A stretch of 64,000 nucleotides of DNA from Megachile rotundata (Eukaryota; Arthropoda; Insecta; Hymenoptera; Megachilidae), in the NCBI RefSeq assembly GCF_050947335.1, contig NW_027473318.1, positions 558,001 through 622,000 on the forward strand, given 5' to 3'. The notes under the pieces were generated by a model. It was not told the DNA's origin, searched no databases, and saw nothing but the letters and a program-made list of their open reading frames with translations. Made by a program: the position numbers and the translations under genes. Of the stretch, positions 14,397 through 29,519 are shown piece after piece (the stretch's first letter is position 1; every line of letters begins with the position of its first letter).

Positions 14397-17300
14397 ATCA
14401 CAATCATACTATCACAATCATACAATCACAATCATACAATCACAATCATACAATCACAATCATACAATCACAATCATACATACAAAATCATGCAATCTCA
14501 ATCATACAATCACAATCATGCAATCACAATCATACAATCATAATCATACAATGACAATCATACAATCACAATCATACTATCGCAATCATACAATCACAAT
14601 CATACAGTCACAATCACACAACCACAATCAGACAATCACAATCATACAATCACAATCATACAATCACAATCATACAATCAGAATCATACAATCACAATCA
14701 TACAATCACAATCATACACTCACAATCATGCAATCGCAATCGTACAATCACAATCATACAATCACAATCATACAATCACAATCATACAATTACAATCACC
14801 CAAATACAATCGTACAATCACAATCATACAATCACAATCATACAATCACAATAATACAGTCACCAGCATAAAATCGCAATCATAAAATCGCAATCATACG
14901 ATTACAATCTCCCAAATACAATCACACAATAACAATCATACAATCACAATCATACAATCACAATCATACAATCACAATCATACAATCACAATCATACAAT
15001 CGCAACAATACAATCACAATCATACAATCACAATCATACTATCACAATCATACAATCACAATCATACAATCACAATCATACAATCACAATCATACAATCA
15101 CAATCATACAATCACAATCATACATACAAAATCATGCAATCTCAATCATACAATCACAATCATGCAATCACAATCATACAATCATAATCATACAATGACA
15201 ATCATACAATCACAATCATACTATCGCAATCATACAATCACAATCATACAGTCACAATCATACAACCACAATCAGACAATCACAATCATACAATCACAAT
15301 CATACCATCACAATCATACAATCACAATCATACAATCAATATCATACAATCACAATCATACAATCACAATCATGCAATCACAATCATACAATCGCATTCA
15401 TACAATCGCAATCATACAATCACAATCATACAATCACAATCATACAATCATAATCATACAATCACAAAAATACAATCATAATCATACAATCACAATCATA
15501 CAATCGCAATCATACAATCGCAATCATACAATCACAATCATACTATCACAATCATACAATCACAATCATACAATCACAATCATACAATCACAATCATACA
15601 TTCAAAATCATGCAATCACAATCATACAATCACAATCATGCAATCACAATCATTCAATCATAATCATACAATCACAATCGTACAATCACAATCGTACAAT
15701 CACAATCGCACAATCACAATCGTACAATCACAGTCATACAATCACAATCGCACAATCACAATCATACAATCACAGTCATACAATCACAATCATGCAATCA
15801 CAATCATACTATCACAATCATACGATCACAATCATACAATCGCAATCATACTATCACAATCATACAATCACAATCATACATTCAGAATCATACAATCACA
15901 ATCATACAATCACAATCATACACTCACAATCATGCAATCGCAATAGTACAATCACAATCATACAATCACAATCATACAATCACAATCATACAATCACAAT
16001 CATACAATCAATATCATACAATCACAATCATATAATCACAATCATGCAATCACAATCATACAATCGCATTCATACAATCGCAATCATACAATCACAAAAA
16101 TACAATCATAATTATACAATCACAATCATACAATCACAATCATACTATCACAATCATACAATCACAATCATACAATCACAATAATTCTATCGCAATCATA
16201 CAATCACAATCATACCATCACAATCATACAATCACAATCATACAATCATTATTATAAAATCACAATCATACAATCACAATCATACAATCGCAATCATACA
16301 ATCACTACCATACAATCGCAATCATACAATCACAATCATACTATCGCAATCATACAATCACAATCATACCATCACAATCATACAATCACAATCATACAAT
16401 CACAATCATGCAAACACAATCATACAATTACAATCACCCAAATACAATCGTACAATCACAATCATACAATCACAGTCATACAATCACAATAATACAGTCA
16501 CCAGCATAAAATCGCAATCATAAAATCGCAATCATACGATTACAATCTCCCAAATACAATCACACAATAACAATCATACAATCACAATCATACAATCACA
16601 ATCATACAATCACAATCATACAATCACAATCATACAATCGCAACAATACAATCACAATCATACAATCACAATCATACTATCACAATCATACAATCACAAT
16701 CATACAATCACAATCATACAATCACAATCATACAATCACAATCATACAATCACAATCATACAATCACAATCATACAATCACAATCATACAATCACAATCA
16801 TACATACAAAATCATGCAATCTCAATCATACAATCACAATCATGCAATCACAATCATACAATCATAATCATACAATGACAATCATACAATCACAATCATA
16901 CTATCGCAATCATACAATCACAATCATACAGTCACAATCATACAACCACAATCAGACAATCACAATCATACAATCACAATCATACAATCACAATCGCACA
17001 ATCACAATCATACAATCACAGTCATACAATCACAATCATACAATCACAATCATACTATCACAATCATACAATCACAATCATACAATCACAATCATACAAT
17101 CACAGTCATACAATCGCAATCATACAATCACAATCATACAATCACAATCATACAATCAGAATCATACAATCACAATCATACAATCACAATCATACACTCA
17201 CAATCATGCAATCGCAATCATACAATCACAATCATACAATCACAATCATACAATCACAATCATACAATCACAATCATACAATCAATATCATACAATCACA

Positions 17301-17616
17301 ATCATATAATCACAATCATGCAATCACAATCATACAATCGCATTCATACAATCGCAATCATACAATCACAATCATACAATCACAATCGTACAATCACAAT
17401 CATACAATCGCAATCATACAATCACAATCATACAATCACAAAAATACAATCATAATTATACAATCACAATCATACAATCACAATCATACAATCACAGTCA
17501 TACAATCACAGTCATACTATCACAATCATACAATCACAATCATAGAATCACAATCGTAAATTCACAATCATACAATCACAATCATACAATCACAATCATA
17601 CAATCACAATCATACA
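14397..17616 (+). repeat. Family A 3.22-kb HOR, copy 2
   Basis: This is the tandem copy of 11,345-14,396. The differences I noticed are a G at 16,475 against A at 13,423, and a 168-bp (12-unit) segment at about 16,625-16,800 that copy 1 lacks near 13,560. That segment carries the GCAACA and ATACTATC markers also found near 15,000 and 11,945, so it is not just an expansion of consensus units. The very low divergence implies a recent duplication. Family B resumes at about 17,617 with the ATACCATC plus GCATTC variants. Confidence 0.88.
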
Positions 17617-18058
17617 ATCACAATCATACCATCGCATTCATACAATCGCAATCATACAATCACAATCATACAATCGCAATCATACAATTACAATCTCCCA
17701 AATACAATCTCCCAAATACAATCACCCGAATACAATCATACAATCACAATCATACAATCATAATCATACAATCACAATCATACAATCACAATCATACTTT
17801 CACAATCATACAATCACAATCATACAATCACAAAAATACAATCATAATCATACAATCACAATCATACAATCGCAATCATACAATCACAATCATACAATCA
17901 TAATCATGCAATCACAATCATACGATCGCAATCATACAATCACAATCATACCATCACAATCATACAATCACAATCATACAATCATAATCATACAATTACA
18001 ATCATACATCACAATCATACAATCACAATCATACAATCGCAATCATACAATTACAATC

Positions 18059-18094
18059 TCCCAAATACAATCTCCCAAATACAATCTCCCAGAT
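18059..18094 (+). other. CCCAAAT cluster, type TCCCAAAT/TCCCAAAT/TCCCAGAT
   Basis: Three consecutive octamer positions read TCCCAAAT (18,059-18,066), TCCCAAAT (18,073-18,080) and TCCCAGAT (18,087-18,094). The next unit but one carries AATGAC, which gives an ATG. The same trio and the same following AATGAC unit recur near 25.07, 26.76, 28.80, 30.69, 34.19, 35.73, 41.46, 42.90, 46.13, 55.87, 57.92, 60.10, 62.15 and 63.59 kb. It therefore tags one specific position in the family B HOR. Confidence 0.85.
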
Positions 18095-18239
18095 ACAATC
18101 ATACAATGACAATCATACAATCACAATCATACAATCATAATCATACAATTACAATCATACATCAGAATCATACAATCACAATCATACAATCGCAATCATA
18201 CAATCACAATCATACAATCGCAATCATACAATTACAATC

Positions 18240-18275
18240 TCCCAAATACAATCTCCCGAATACAATCTCCCAAAT
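18240..18275 (+). other. CCCAAAT cluster, type TCCCAAAT/TCCCGAAT/TCCCAAAT
   Basis: The three octamers are TCCCAAAT (18,240-18,247), TCCCGAAT (18,254-18,261) and TCCCAAAT (18,268-18,275). The middle G marks this type. It recurs near 25.25, 26.94, 28.98, 30.88, 34.37, 35.91, 38.62, 43.34, 44.71, 46.56, 51.85, 56.05, 58.09, 60.28, 62.33 and 63.77 kb. In the copies near 28.98, 34.37, 58.09 and 62.33 kb the third octamer starts CCCCC, a secondary change that groups those copies together. Confidence 0.83.
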
Positions 18276-20560
18276 ACAATCATACAATCACAATCATACA
18301 ATCACAATCATACAATCACAATCATACTATCACAATCATACAATCACAATCATACAATCATAATCATACAATCACAATCATACAATCACAATCATACTTT
18401 CACAATCATACAATCACAATCATACAATCACAAAAATACAATCATAATCATGCAATCACAATCATACGATCGCAATCATACAATCACAATCATACCATCA
18501 CAATCATACAATCACAATCATACAATCATAATCATACAATTACAATCATACATCACAATCATACAATCACAATCATACAATCGCAATCATACAATCACAA
18601 TCATACAATCATAATCATACAATTACAATCATACATCACAATCATACAATCACAATCATACAATCGCAATCATACAATCACAATCATACAATCACAATCA
18701 TACAATCACAATCATACAATCACAATCATACAATCGCAATCATACAATCACAATCATACTATCACAATCATACTATCACAATCATACAATCACAATCATA
18801 CAATCACAATCATACAATCACAATCATACAACCACAATCATACAATCGCAATCATACATTCAAAATCATGCAATCACAATCATACAATCACAATCATGCT
18901 ATCACAATCATACAATCAGAATCATACAATCACAATCATTCAATAACAATCGTACAATCACAATCGTTCAATCACAATCGCACAACCACAATCAGACAAT
19001 CACACTCATACAATCACATTCATACAATCACAATCATACAATCACAATCATAGCATCACAATCATACTTTCACAATCATACAATCACAATCATACAATCA
19101 CAATCATACAATCACAGTCATACAATCACAATCATACAATCACAATCGTACTATCACAATCATACAATCACAATCATACAATCACAATCATACAATCACA
19201 ATCATACAATCATAATCATACAATCACAATCATACAATCACAATGATACAATCACAATCATACAATCACAGTCATACAATCGCAAGCATACAATCACAAT
19301 CATACAATCTCAATCATACAATCACAATCATACAATCATAATCATACAATTACAGTCATACATCACAATCATACAATCACAATCATACAATCACAATCAT
19401 ACAATCGCAAGCATACAATCACAATCATACAATCTCAATCATACAATCACAATCATACAATCAGAATCATACAATCATAATCATACAATTACAATCATAC
19501 ATCACAATCCTACAATCACAATCATACAATCACAATCATACTTTCACAATCATACTATCACAATCATACAATCACAATCATACAATCACAATCATACAAT
19601 CGCAATCATACAATTACAATATCCCAAATACAATCATACAATCACAATCATACACTCACAATCATACAATCACAATCATACAATCACAATCATACAATCA
19701 CAATCATACAATCACAATCATACAATCACAGTCATACAATCACAGTCATACTATCACAATCATACAATCACAATCATAGAATCACAATCGTAAATTCACA
19801 ATCATACAATCACAATCATACAATCACAATCATACAATCACAATCATACAATCACAATCATACAATCACAATCATACAATCACATTCATACAATCGCAAG
19901 CATACAATCACAATCATACAATCTCAATCATACAATCACAATCATACAATCATAATCATACAATTACAATCATACGTCACAATCATACAATCACAATCAT
20001 ACAATCACAATCATACAATCACAATCATACAATCACAATCATACAATCACATTCATACAATCGCAAGCATACAATCACAATCATACAATCTCAATCATAC
20101 AATCACAATCATACAATCATAATCATACAATTACAATCATACGTCACAATCATACAATCACAATCATACAATCACAATCATACAATCACAATCATACAAT
20201 CACATTCATACAATCGCAAGCATACAATCACAATCGTACTATCACAATCATACAATCACAATCATACAATCACAATCATACAATCACAATCATACAATCA
20301 TAATCATACAATCACAATCATACAATCTCAATCATACAATCACAATCATACAATCATAATCATACAATTACAATCATACGTCACAATCATACAATCACAA
20401 TCATACAATCACAATCATACAATCACAATCATACAATCACATTCATACAATCGCAAGCATACAATCACAATCGTACTATCACAATCATACAATCACAATC
20501 ATACAATCACAATCATACAATCACAATCATACAATCATAATCATACAATCACAATCATAC

Positions 20561-23500
20561 AATCACAATCATACAATCACAATCATACAATCACAATCAT
20601 ACACTCACAATCATACAATCACAATCATACAATCACAATCATACAATCACATTCATACAATCGCAAGCATACAATCACAATCATACAATCTCAATCATAC
20701 AATCACAATCATACAATCATAATCATACAATTACAATCATACGTCACAATCATACAATCACAGTCATACAATCGCAAGCATACAATCACAATCATACAAT
20801 CTCAATCATACAATCACAATCATACAATCATAATCATACAATTACAGTCATACATCACAATCATACAATCACAATCATACAATCACAATCATACAATCGC
20901 AAGCATACAATCACAATCATACAATCTCAATCATACAATCTCAATCATACAATCACAATCATACAATCATAATCATACAATTACAATCATACGTCACAAT
21001 CATACAATCACAATCATACAATCACAATCGTACAATCTCAATCGCACAACCACAATCACACAATCACACTCATACAATCACAATCATACAATCACAATCA
21101 TACAATCGCAATCATACAATTACAATATCCCAAATACAATCATACAATCACAATCATACAATCACAATCATACAATCACAATCATACAATCACAATCATA
21201 CAATCGCATTCATACAATCGCAATCATACAATCACAATCATACAATCGCAATCATACAATTACAATCTCCCAAATACAATCTGACAAATACAATCACCCA
21301 AATACAATCATGCAATCACAATCATACAATCATAATCATACAATCACAATCATACTTTCACAATCATACTATCACAATCATACAATCACAATCATACAAT
21401 CACAATCATACAATCGCAATCATACAATTACAATATCCCAAATACAATCATACAATCACAATCATACACTCACAATCATACAATCACAATCATACAATCA
21501 CAATCATACAATCACAATCATACAATCACAATCATACAATCACAATCATACAATCACAATCATACAATCACAGTCATACAATCACAGTCATACTATCACA
21601 ATCATACAATCACAATCATAGAATCACAATCGTAAATTCACAATCATACAATCACAATCATACAATCACAATCATACAATCACAATCATACAATCACAAT
21701 CATACAATCACAATCATACAATCACATTCATACAATCGCAAGCATACAATCACAATCATACAATCTCAATCATACAATCACAATCATACAATCATAATCA
21801 TACAATTACAATCATACGTCACAATCATACAATCACAATCATACAATCGCAATCATACAATTACAATATCCCAAATACAATCTCCCAAATACAATCATAC
21901 AATCACAATCATACAATCACAATCATACAATCACAATCATACAATCACAATCATACAATCACAATCATACCATCGCATTCATACAATCGCAATCATACAA
22001 TCACAATCATACAATCGCAATCATACAATTACAATCTCCCAAATACAATCTCCCAAATACAATCACCCAAATACAATCATACAATCACAATCATACAATC
22101 ATAATCATACAATCACAATCATACAATCACAATCATACTTTCACAATCATACAATCAGAATCATACAATCACAAAAATACAATCATAATCATGCAATCAC
22201 AATCATACGATCGCAATCATACAATCACAATCATACCATCACAATCATACAATCACAATCATACAATCATAATCATACAATTACAATCATACATCACAAT
22301 CATACAATCACAATCATACAATCGCAATCATACAATCACAATCATACAATCATAATCATACAATTACAATCATACATCACAATCATACAATCACAATCAT
22401 ACAATCGCAATCATACAATCACAATCATACAATCACAATCATACAATCACAATCATACAATCACAATCATACAATCACAATCATACAATCACAATCATAC
22501 AATCACAATCATACAATCACAATCATACAATCACAATCATACAATCACAATCATACAATCACAATCATACAATCACAGTCATACAATCACAGTCATACTA
22601 TCACAATCATACAATCACAATCATAGAATCACAATCGTAAATTCAAAATCATACAATCACAATCATACAATCACAATCATACATCACAATCATACAACCA
22701 CAATCAGACAATCACACTCATACAATCACAATCATACAATCACAATCATACAATCACAATCATACAATCACAATCGTAGCATCACAATCATACTTTCACA
22801 ATCATACAATCACAATCATACAATCACAATCATACAATCACAGTAATACAATCACAATCATACAATCACAATCGTACTATCACAATCATACAATCACAAA
22901 CATACAATCACAATCATACAATCACAATCATACAATCATAACCATACAATCACAATCATACAATCACAATCATACAATCACAATCATACAATCACAGTCA
23001 TACAATCGCAAGCATACAATCACAATCATACAATCTCAATCATACAATCACAATCATACAATCATAATCATACAATTACAGTCATACATCACAATCATAC
23101 AATCACAATCATACAATCACAATCATACAATCGCAAGCATACAATCACAATCATACAATCTCAATCATACAATCACAATCATACAATCACAATCATACAA
23201 TCACAATCATACAATCACAATCATACAATCACAATCATACAATCGCAATCATACAATCACAATCATACTATCACAATCATACTATCACAATCATACAATC
23301 ACAATCATACAATCACAATCATACAACCACAATCATACAATCACAATCATACATTCAAAATCATGCAATCACAATCATACAATCACAATCATGCAATCAC
23401 AATCATACAATCGCAAGCATACAATCACAATCATACAATCACAATCGTACAATCTCAATCGCACAACCACAATCACACAATCACACTCATACAATCACAA

Positions 23501-23830
23501 TCATACAATCACAATCATACAATCACAAAAATACAATCATAATCATACAATCACAATCATACAATCGCAATCATACAATCACAATCATACAATCATAATC
23601 ATGCAATCACAATCATACGATCGCAATCATACAATCACAATCATACCATCACAATCATACAATCACAATCATACAATCATAATCATACAATTACAATCAT
23701 ACATCACAATCATACAATCACAATCATACAATCGCAATCATACAATCACAATCATACAATCATAATCATACAATTACAATCATACATCACAATCATACAA
23801 TCACAATCATACAATCGCAATCATACAATC
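20561..23830 (+). repeat. Family B block, second copy of 7.79-11.1 kb
   Basis: Marker order and spacing repeat those of 7,791-11,060 at an offset of 12,777 then 12,763 bp, and the long + frames at 21,310 and 23,391 translate identically to those at 8,547 and 10,628. After about 23,830 both copies pass through consensus units. The first copy then turns into family A, while this one stays in family B (ATACTATC doublet, ATACAACC, ATACATTC plus AAAATC). Its right part, from about 22.7 kb, is found again near 53.3-54.3 kb at offsets of 30,631 to 30,450 bp. Confidence 0.85.
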
Positions 23831-24379
23831 ACAATCATACAATCACAATCATACAATCACAATCATACAATCACAATCATACAATCACAATCATACAATC
23901 ACAATCATACAATCACAATCATACAATCACAATCATACAATCGCAATCATACAATCACAATCATACTATCACAATCATACTATCACAATCATACAATCAC
24001 AATCATACAATCACCATCATACAATCACAATCATACAACCACAATCATACAATCGCAATCATACATTCAAAATCATGCAATCACAATCATACAATCACAA
24101 TCATGCTATCACAATCATACAATCAGAATCATACAATCACAATCATTCAATAACAATCGTACAATCACAATCGTTCAATCACAATCGCACAACCACAATC
24201 AGACAATCACACTCATACAATCACAATCATACAATCACAATCATACAATCACAATCATACAATCACAATCATACAATCACAATCATACTTTCACAATCAT
24301 ACAATCACAATCATACAATGACAATCATACAATCACAGTCATACAATCACAATAATACAATCACAATCGTACTATCACA
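23831..24379 (+). repeat. Family B segment with CAGAATC/CATTCAATAAC block
   Basis: This segment carries the ATGCTATC, CAGAATC, CATTCAATAAC, CGTTCAATC and ATACAACC/CAGAC variants starting near 24,075. The same block stands near 18,868, 32,361, 33,479, 48,531, 50,333 and 54,525 (partial near 39,553). In the 54,525 copy the offset from here is 30,450 bp. A + strand reading frame crosses it only because it lacks ATAATC units. It holds satellite only. Confidence 0.78.
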
Positions 24380-26071
24380 ATCATACAATCACAATCATAC
24401 TTTCACAATCATACTATCACAATCATACCATCACAATCATACAATCACAATCATACAATCACAATCATACAATCACAATCATACAATCACAGTCATACAA
24501 TCACAGTCATACTATCACAATCATACAATCACAATCATAGAATCACAATCGTAAATTCACAATCATACAATCACAATCATACAATCACAATCATACAATC
24601 ACAATCATACAATCACAATCATACAATCACAATCATACCATCGCATTCATACAATCGCAATCATACAATCACAATCATACAATCGCAATCATACAATTAC
24701 AATCTCCCAAATACAATCTCCCAAATACAATCACCCGAATACAATCATACAATCACAATCATACAATCATAATCATACAATCACAATCATACAATCACAA
24801 TCATACTTTCACAATCATACAATCACAATCATACAATCACAAAAATACAATCATAATCATACAATCACAATCATACAATCGCAATCATACAATCACAATC
24901 ATACAATCATAATCATGCAATCACAATCATACGATCGCAATCATACAATCACAATCATACCATCACAATCATACAATCACAATCATACAATCATAATCAT
25001 ACAATTACAATCATACATCACAATCATACAATCACAATCATACAATCGCAATCATACAATTACAATCTCCCAAATACAATCTCCCAAATACAATCTCCCA
25101 GATACAATCATACAATGACAATCATACAATCACAATCATACAATCATAATCATACAATTACAATCATACATCAGAATCATACAATCACAATCATACAATC
25201 GCAATCATACAATCACAATCATACAATCGCAATCATACAATTACAATCTCCCAAATACAATCTCCCGAATACAATCTCCCAAATACAATCATACAATCAC
25301 AATCATACAATCACAATCATACAATCACAATCATACTATCACAATCATACAATCACAATCATACAATCACAATCATACAATCACAATCATACAATCACAA
25401 TCATACAATCACAATCATACATTCAAAATCATGCAATCACAATCATACAATCACAATCATGCAATCACAATCATACAATTATAATCATACAATCACAATC
25501 ATTCAATCACAATCGTACAATCTCAATCGCACAACCACAATCACACAATCACACTCATACAATCACAATCATACAATCACAATCATACAATCGCAATCAT
25601 ACAATTACAATATCCCAAATACAATCATACAATCACAATCATACACTCACAATCATACAATCACAATCATACAATCACAATCATACAATCACAATCATAC
25701 AATCACAATCATACTATCACAATCATACAATCACAATCATACAATCACAATCATACAATCACAATCATACAATCACAATCATACAATCACAATCATACAT
25801 TCAAAATCATGCAATCACAATCATACAATCACAATCATGCAATCACAATCATACAATTATAATCATACAATCACAATCATTCAATCACAATCGTACAATC
25901 TCAATCGCACAACCACAATCACACAATCACACTCATACAATCACAATCATACAATCACAATCATACAATCGCAATCATACAATTACAATATCCCAAATAC
26001 AATCATACAATCACAATCATACACTCACAATCATACAATCACAATCATACAATCACAATCATACAATCACA
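24380..26071 (+). repeat. 1,692-bp HOR, copy 1
   Basis: Markers from ATACTTTC near 24,395 through CGTAAATTC near 24,551, ATACCATC/GCATTC near 24,640, the CCCAAAT clusters near 24.71, 25.07 and 25.25 kb, and ATACAATT/ATAATC near 25,470 repeat 1,692 bp downstream. The distance is 121 x 14 minus 2, and two 13-bp units (near 25.01 and 25.17 kb) lie in the interval. Inside it, the module starting with ATGCAATC at 25,459 is duplicated in tandem at 25,837. Confidence 0.85.
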
Positions 26072-26090
26072 ATCATACAATCACAATCAT
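25430..26090 (+). repeat. 378-bp local tandem duplication
   Basis: The module beginning at ATGCAATC (25,459), with ATACAATT/ATAATC, CATTCAATC, CGTACAATC/TCAATC, CAACC, CACAC, ACACTC and single ATATCCCAAAT, is repeated with the same order of variants from 25,837. The distance is 378 bp (27 x 14). The sister HOR copy has the module only once (27,151), so the duplication came after the 1,692-bp duplication, or one module was lost from the sister. Confidence 0.82.
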
Positions 26091-27397
26091 ACTTTCACAA
26101 TCATACTATCACAATCATACCATCACAATCATACAATCACAATCATACAATCACAATCATACAATCACAATCATACAATCACAGTCATACAATCACAGTC
26201 ATACTATCACAATCATACAATCACAATCATAGAATCACAATCGTAAATTCACAATCATACAATCACAATCATACAATCACAATCATACAATCACAATCAT
26301 ACAATCACAATCATACAATCACAATCATACCATCGCATTCATACAATCGCAATCATACAATCACAATCATACAATCGCAATCATACAATTACAATCTCCC
26401 AAATACAATCTCCCAAATACAATCACCCGAATACAATCATACAATCACAATCATACAATCATAATCATACAATCACAATCATACAATCACAATCATACTT
26501 TCACAATCATACAATCACAATCATACAATCACAAAAATACAATCATAATCATACAATCACAATCGTACAATCGCAATCATACAATCACAATCATACAATC
26601 ATAATCATGCAATCACAATCATACGATCGCAATCATACAATCACAATCATACCATCACAATCATACAATCAGAATCATACAATCATAATCATACAATTAC
26701 AATCATACATCACAATCATACAATCACATTCATACAATCGCAATCATACAATTACAATCTCCCAAATACAATCTCCCAAATACAATCTCCCAGATACAAT
26801 CATACAATGACAATCATACAATCACAATCATACAATCATAATCATACAATTACAATCATACATCAGAATCATACAATCACAATCATACAATCGCAATCAT
26901 ACAATCACAATCATACAATCGCAATCATACAATTACAATCTCCCAAATACAATCTCCCGAATACAATCTCCCAAATACAATCATACAATCACAATCATAG
27001 AATCACAATCATACAATCACAATCATACTATCACAATCATACAATCACAATCATACAATCACAATCATACAATCACAATCATACAATCACAATCATACAA
27101 TCACAATCATACATTCAAAATCATGCAATCACAATCATACAATCACAATCATGCAATCACAATCATACAATTATAATCATACAATCACAATCATTCAATC
27201 ACAATCGTACAATCTCAATCGCACAACCACAATCACACAATCACACTCATACAATCACAATCATACAATCACAATCATACAATCGCAATCATACAATTAC
27301 AATATCCCAAATACAATCATACAATCACAATCATACACTCACAATCATACAATCACAATCATACAATCACAATCATACAATCACAATCATACAATCA
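26072..27397 (+). repeat. 1,692-bp HOR, copy 2 (partial)
   Basis: This copies 24,380 to about 25,705, with the matching + frames at 26,607, 26,807 and 27,151. Small differences include ATCAGAATC near 26,667, a GTACAATC near 26,562, CACATTC near 26,724 and ATAGAATC near 26,997. These sit among otherwise identical units. After about 27,397 it runs straight into the doubled ACAGTC/ATAGAATC block and does not enter a second copy of the internal 378-bp module. Confidence 0.82.
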
Positions 27398-28689
27398 CAG
27401 TCATACAATCACAGTCATACTATCACAATCATACAATCACAATCATAGAATCACAATCGTAAATTCACAATCATACAATCACAATCATACAATCACAATC
27501 ATACAATCACAATCATACAATCACAATCATACAATCACAATCATACAATCACATTCATACAATCGCAAGCATACAATCACAATCATACAATCTCAATCAT
27601 ACAATCACAATCATACAATCACAATCATACTTTCACAATCATACAATCACAATCATACAATCACAAAAATACAATCACAATCATACAATCACAATCATAC
27701 AATCATAATCATACAATTACAATCATTCATCACAATCATACAATCACAATCATACAATCACAATCATACTTTCACAATCATACTATCACAATCATACAAT
27801 CACAATCATACAATCACAATCATACAATCGCAATCATACAATTACAATATCCCAAATACAATCATACAATCACAATCATACACTCACAATCATACAATCA
27901 CAATCATACAATCACAATCATACAATCACAATCATACAATCACAATCATACAATCACAGTCATACAATCACAGTCGTACTATCACAATCATACAATCACA
28001 ATCATAGAATCACAATCGTAAATTCACAATCATACAATCACAATCATACAATCACAATCATACAATCACAATCATACAATCACAATCATACAATCACAAT
28101 CATACAATCACATTCATACAATCGCAAGCATACAATCACAATCATACAATCTCAATCATACAATCACAATCATACAATCATAATCATACAATTACAATCA
28201 TACGTCACAATCATACAATCACAATCATACAATCGCAATCATACAATTACAATATCCCAAATACAATCTCCCAAATACAATCATACAATCACAATCATAC
28301 AATCACAATCATACAATCACAATCATACAATCACAATCATACCATCGCATTCATACAATCGCAATCATACAATCACAATCATACAATCGCAATCATACTA
28401 TTACAATCTCCCAAATACAATCTCCCAAATACAATCACCCAAATACAATCATACAATCACAATCATACAATCATAATCATACAATCACAATCATACAATC
28501 ACAATCATACTTTCACAATCATACAATCACAATCATACAATCACAAAAATACAATCATAATCACACAATCACAATCATACAATCGCAATCATACAATCAC
28601 AATCATACAATCATAATCATGCAATCACAATCATACGATCGAAATCATACAATCACAATCATACCATCACAATCATACAATCACAATCA
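27398..28689 (+). repeat. Family B segment, paralog of about 56.5-57.8 kb
   Basis: It holds two ACAGTC-doublet plus ATAGAATC plus CGTAAATTC blocks (near 27,410-27,465 and 27,960-28,020), an ATTCATC 13-bp unit near 27,725, an ATACGTC 13-bp unit near 28,200, and CCCAAAT clusters near 28.25 and 28.41 kb. The whole stretch recurs 29,120 bp downstream (28,619 matches 57,739). At 28,636 the CGATCG unit is followed by AAATC where other copies have CAATC. Confidence 0.78.
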
Positions 28690-29519
28690 TACAATCATAA
28701 TCATACAATTACAATCATACATCACAATCATACAATCACAATCATACAATCGCAATCATACAATCACAATCATACAATCGCAATCATACAATTACAATCT
28801 CCCAAATACAATCTCCCAAATACAATCTCCCAGATACAATCATACAATGACAATCATACAATCACAATCATACAATCATAATCATACAATTACAATCATA
28901 CATCAGAATCATACAATCACAATCATACAATCGCAATCATACAATCACAATCATACAATCGCAATCATACAATTACAATCTCCCAAATACAATCTCCCGA
29001 ATACAATCCCCCAAATACAATCATACAATCACAATCATACAATCACAATCATACAATCACAATCATACTATCACAATCATACAATCACAATCATACAATC
29101 ACAATCATACAATCACAATCATACAATCACAATCATACAATCACAATCATACATTCAAAATCATGCAATCACAATCATACAATCACAATCATGCAATCAC
29201 AATCATACAATTATAATCATACAATCACAATCATTCAATCACAATCGTACAATCTCAATCGCACAACCACAATCACACAATCACACTCATACAATCACAA
29301 TCATACAATCACAATCATACAATCGCAATCATACAATTACAATATCCCAAATACAATCATACAATCACAATCATACAATCACAATCATACAATCACAATC
29401 ATACAATCAAAATCATACAATCACAATCATACAATCGCATTCATACAATCGCAATCATACAATCACAATCATACAATCGCAATCATACAATTACAATCTC
29501 CCAAATACAATCTGACAAA

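Larger units (their letters stand above)
17617..20560 (+). repeat. Family B segment with five CACATTC/CGCAAGC repeats
   Basis: The left part carries three CCCAAAT clusters (17,696-17,731; 18,059-18,094; 18,240-18,275) and matches 24.6-25.3 kb at an offset of 7,009 bp. The block from about 18,868 (ATGCTATC, CAGAATC, CATTCAATAAC, CAACC) recurs near 24,075, 32,361, 33,479 and 54,525. The right part repeats a short module, CACATTC followed by CGCAAGC, starting near 19,874, 20,048, 20,203 and 20,436 and again at 20,648, with ATACGTC 13-bp units between. The 13-bp units lie near 18.00, 18.17, 18.54, 18.63, 19.36, 19.50, 19.98, 20.15 and 20.38 kb. Confidence 0.8.
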
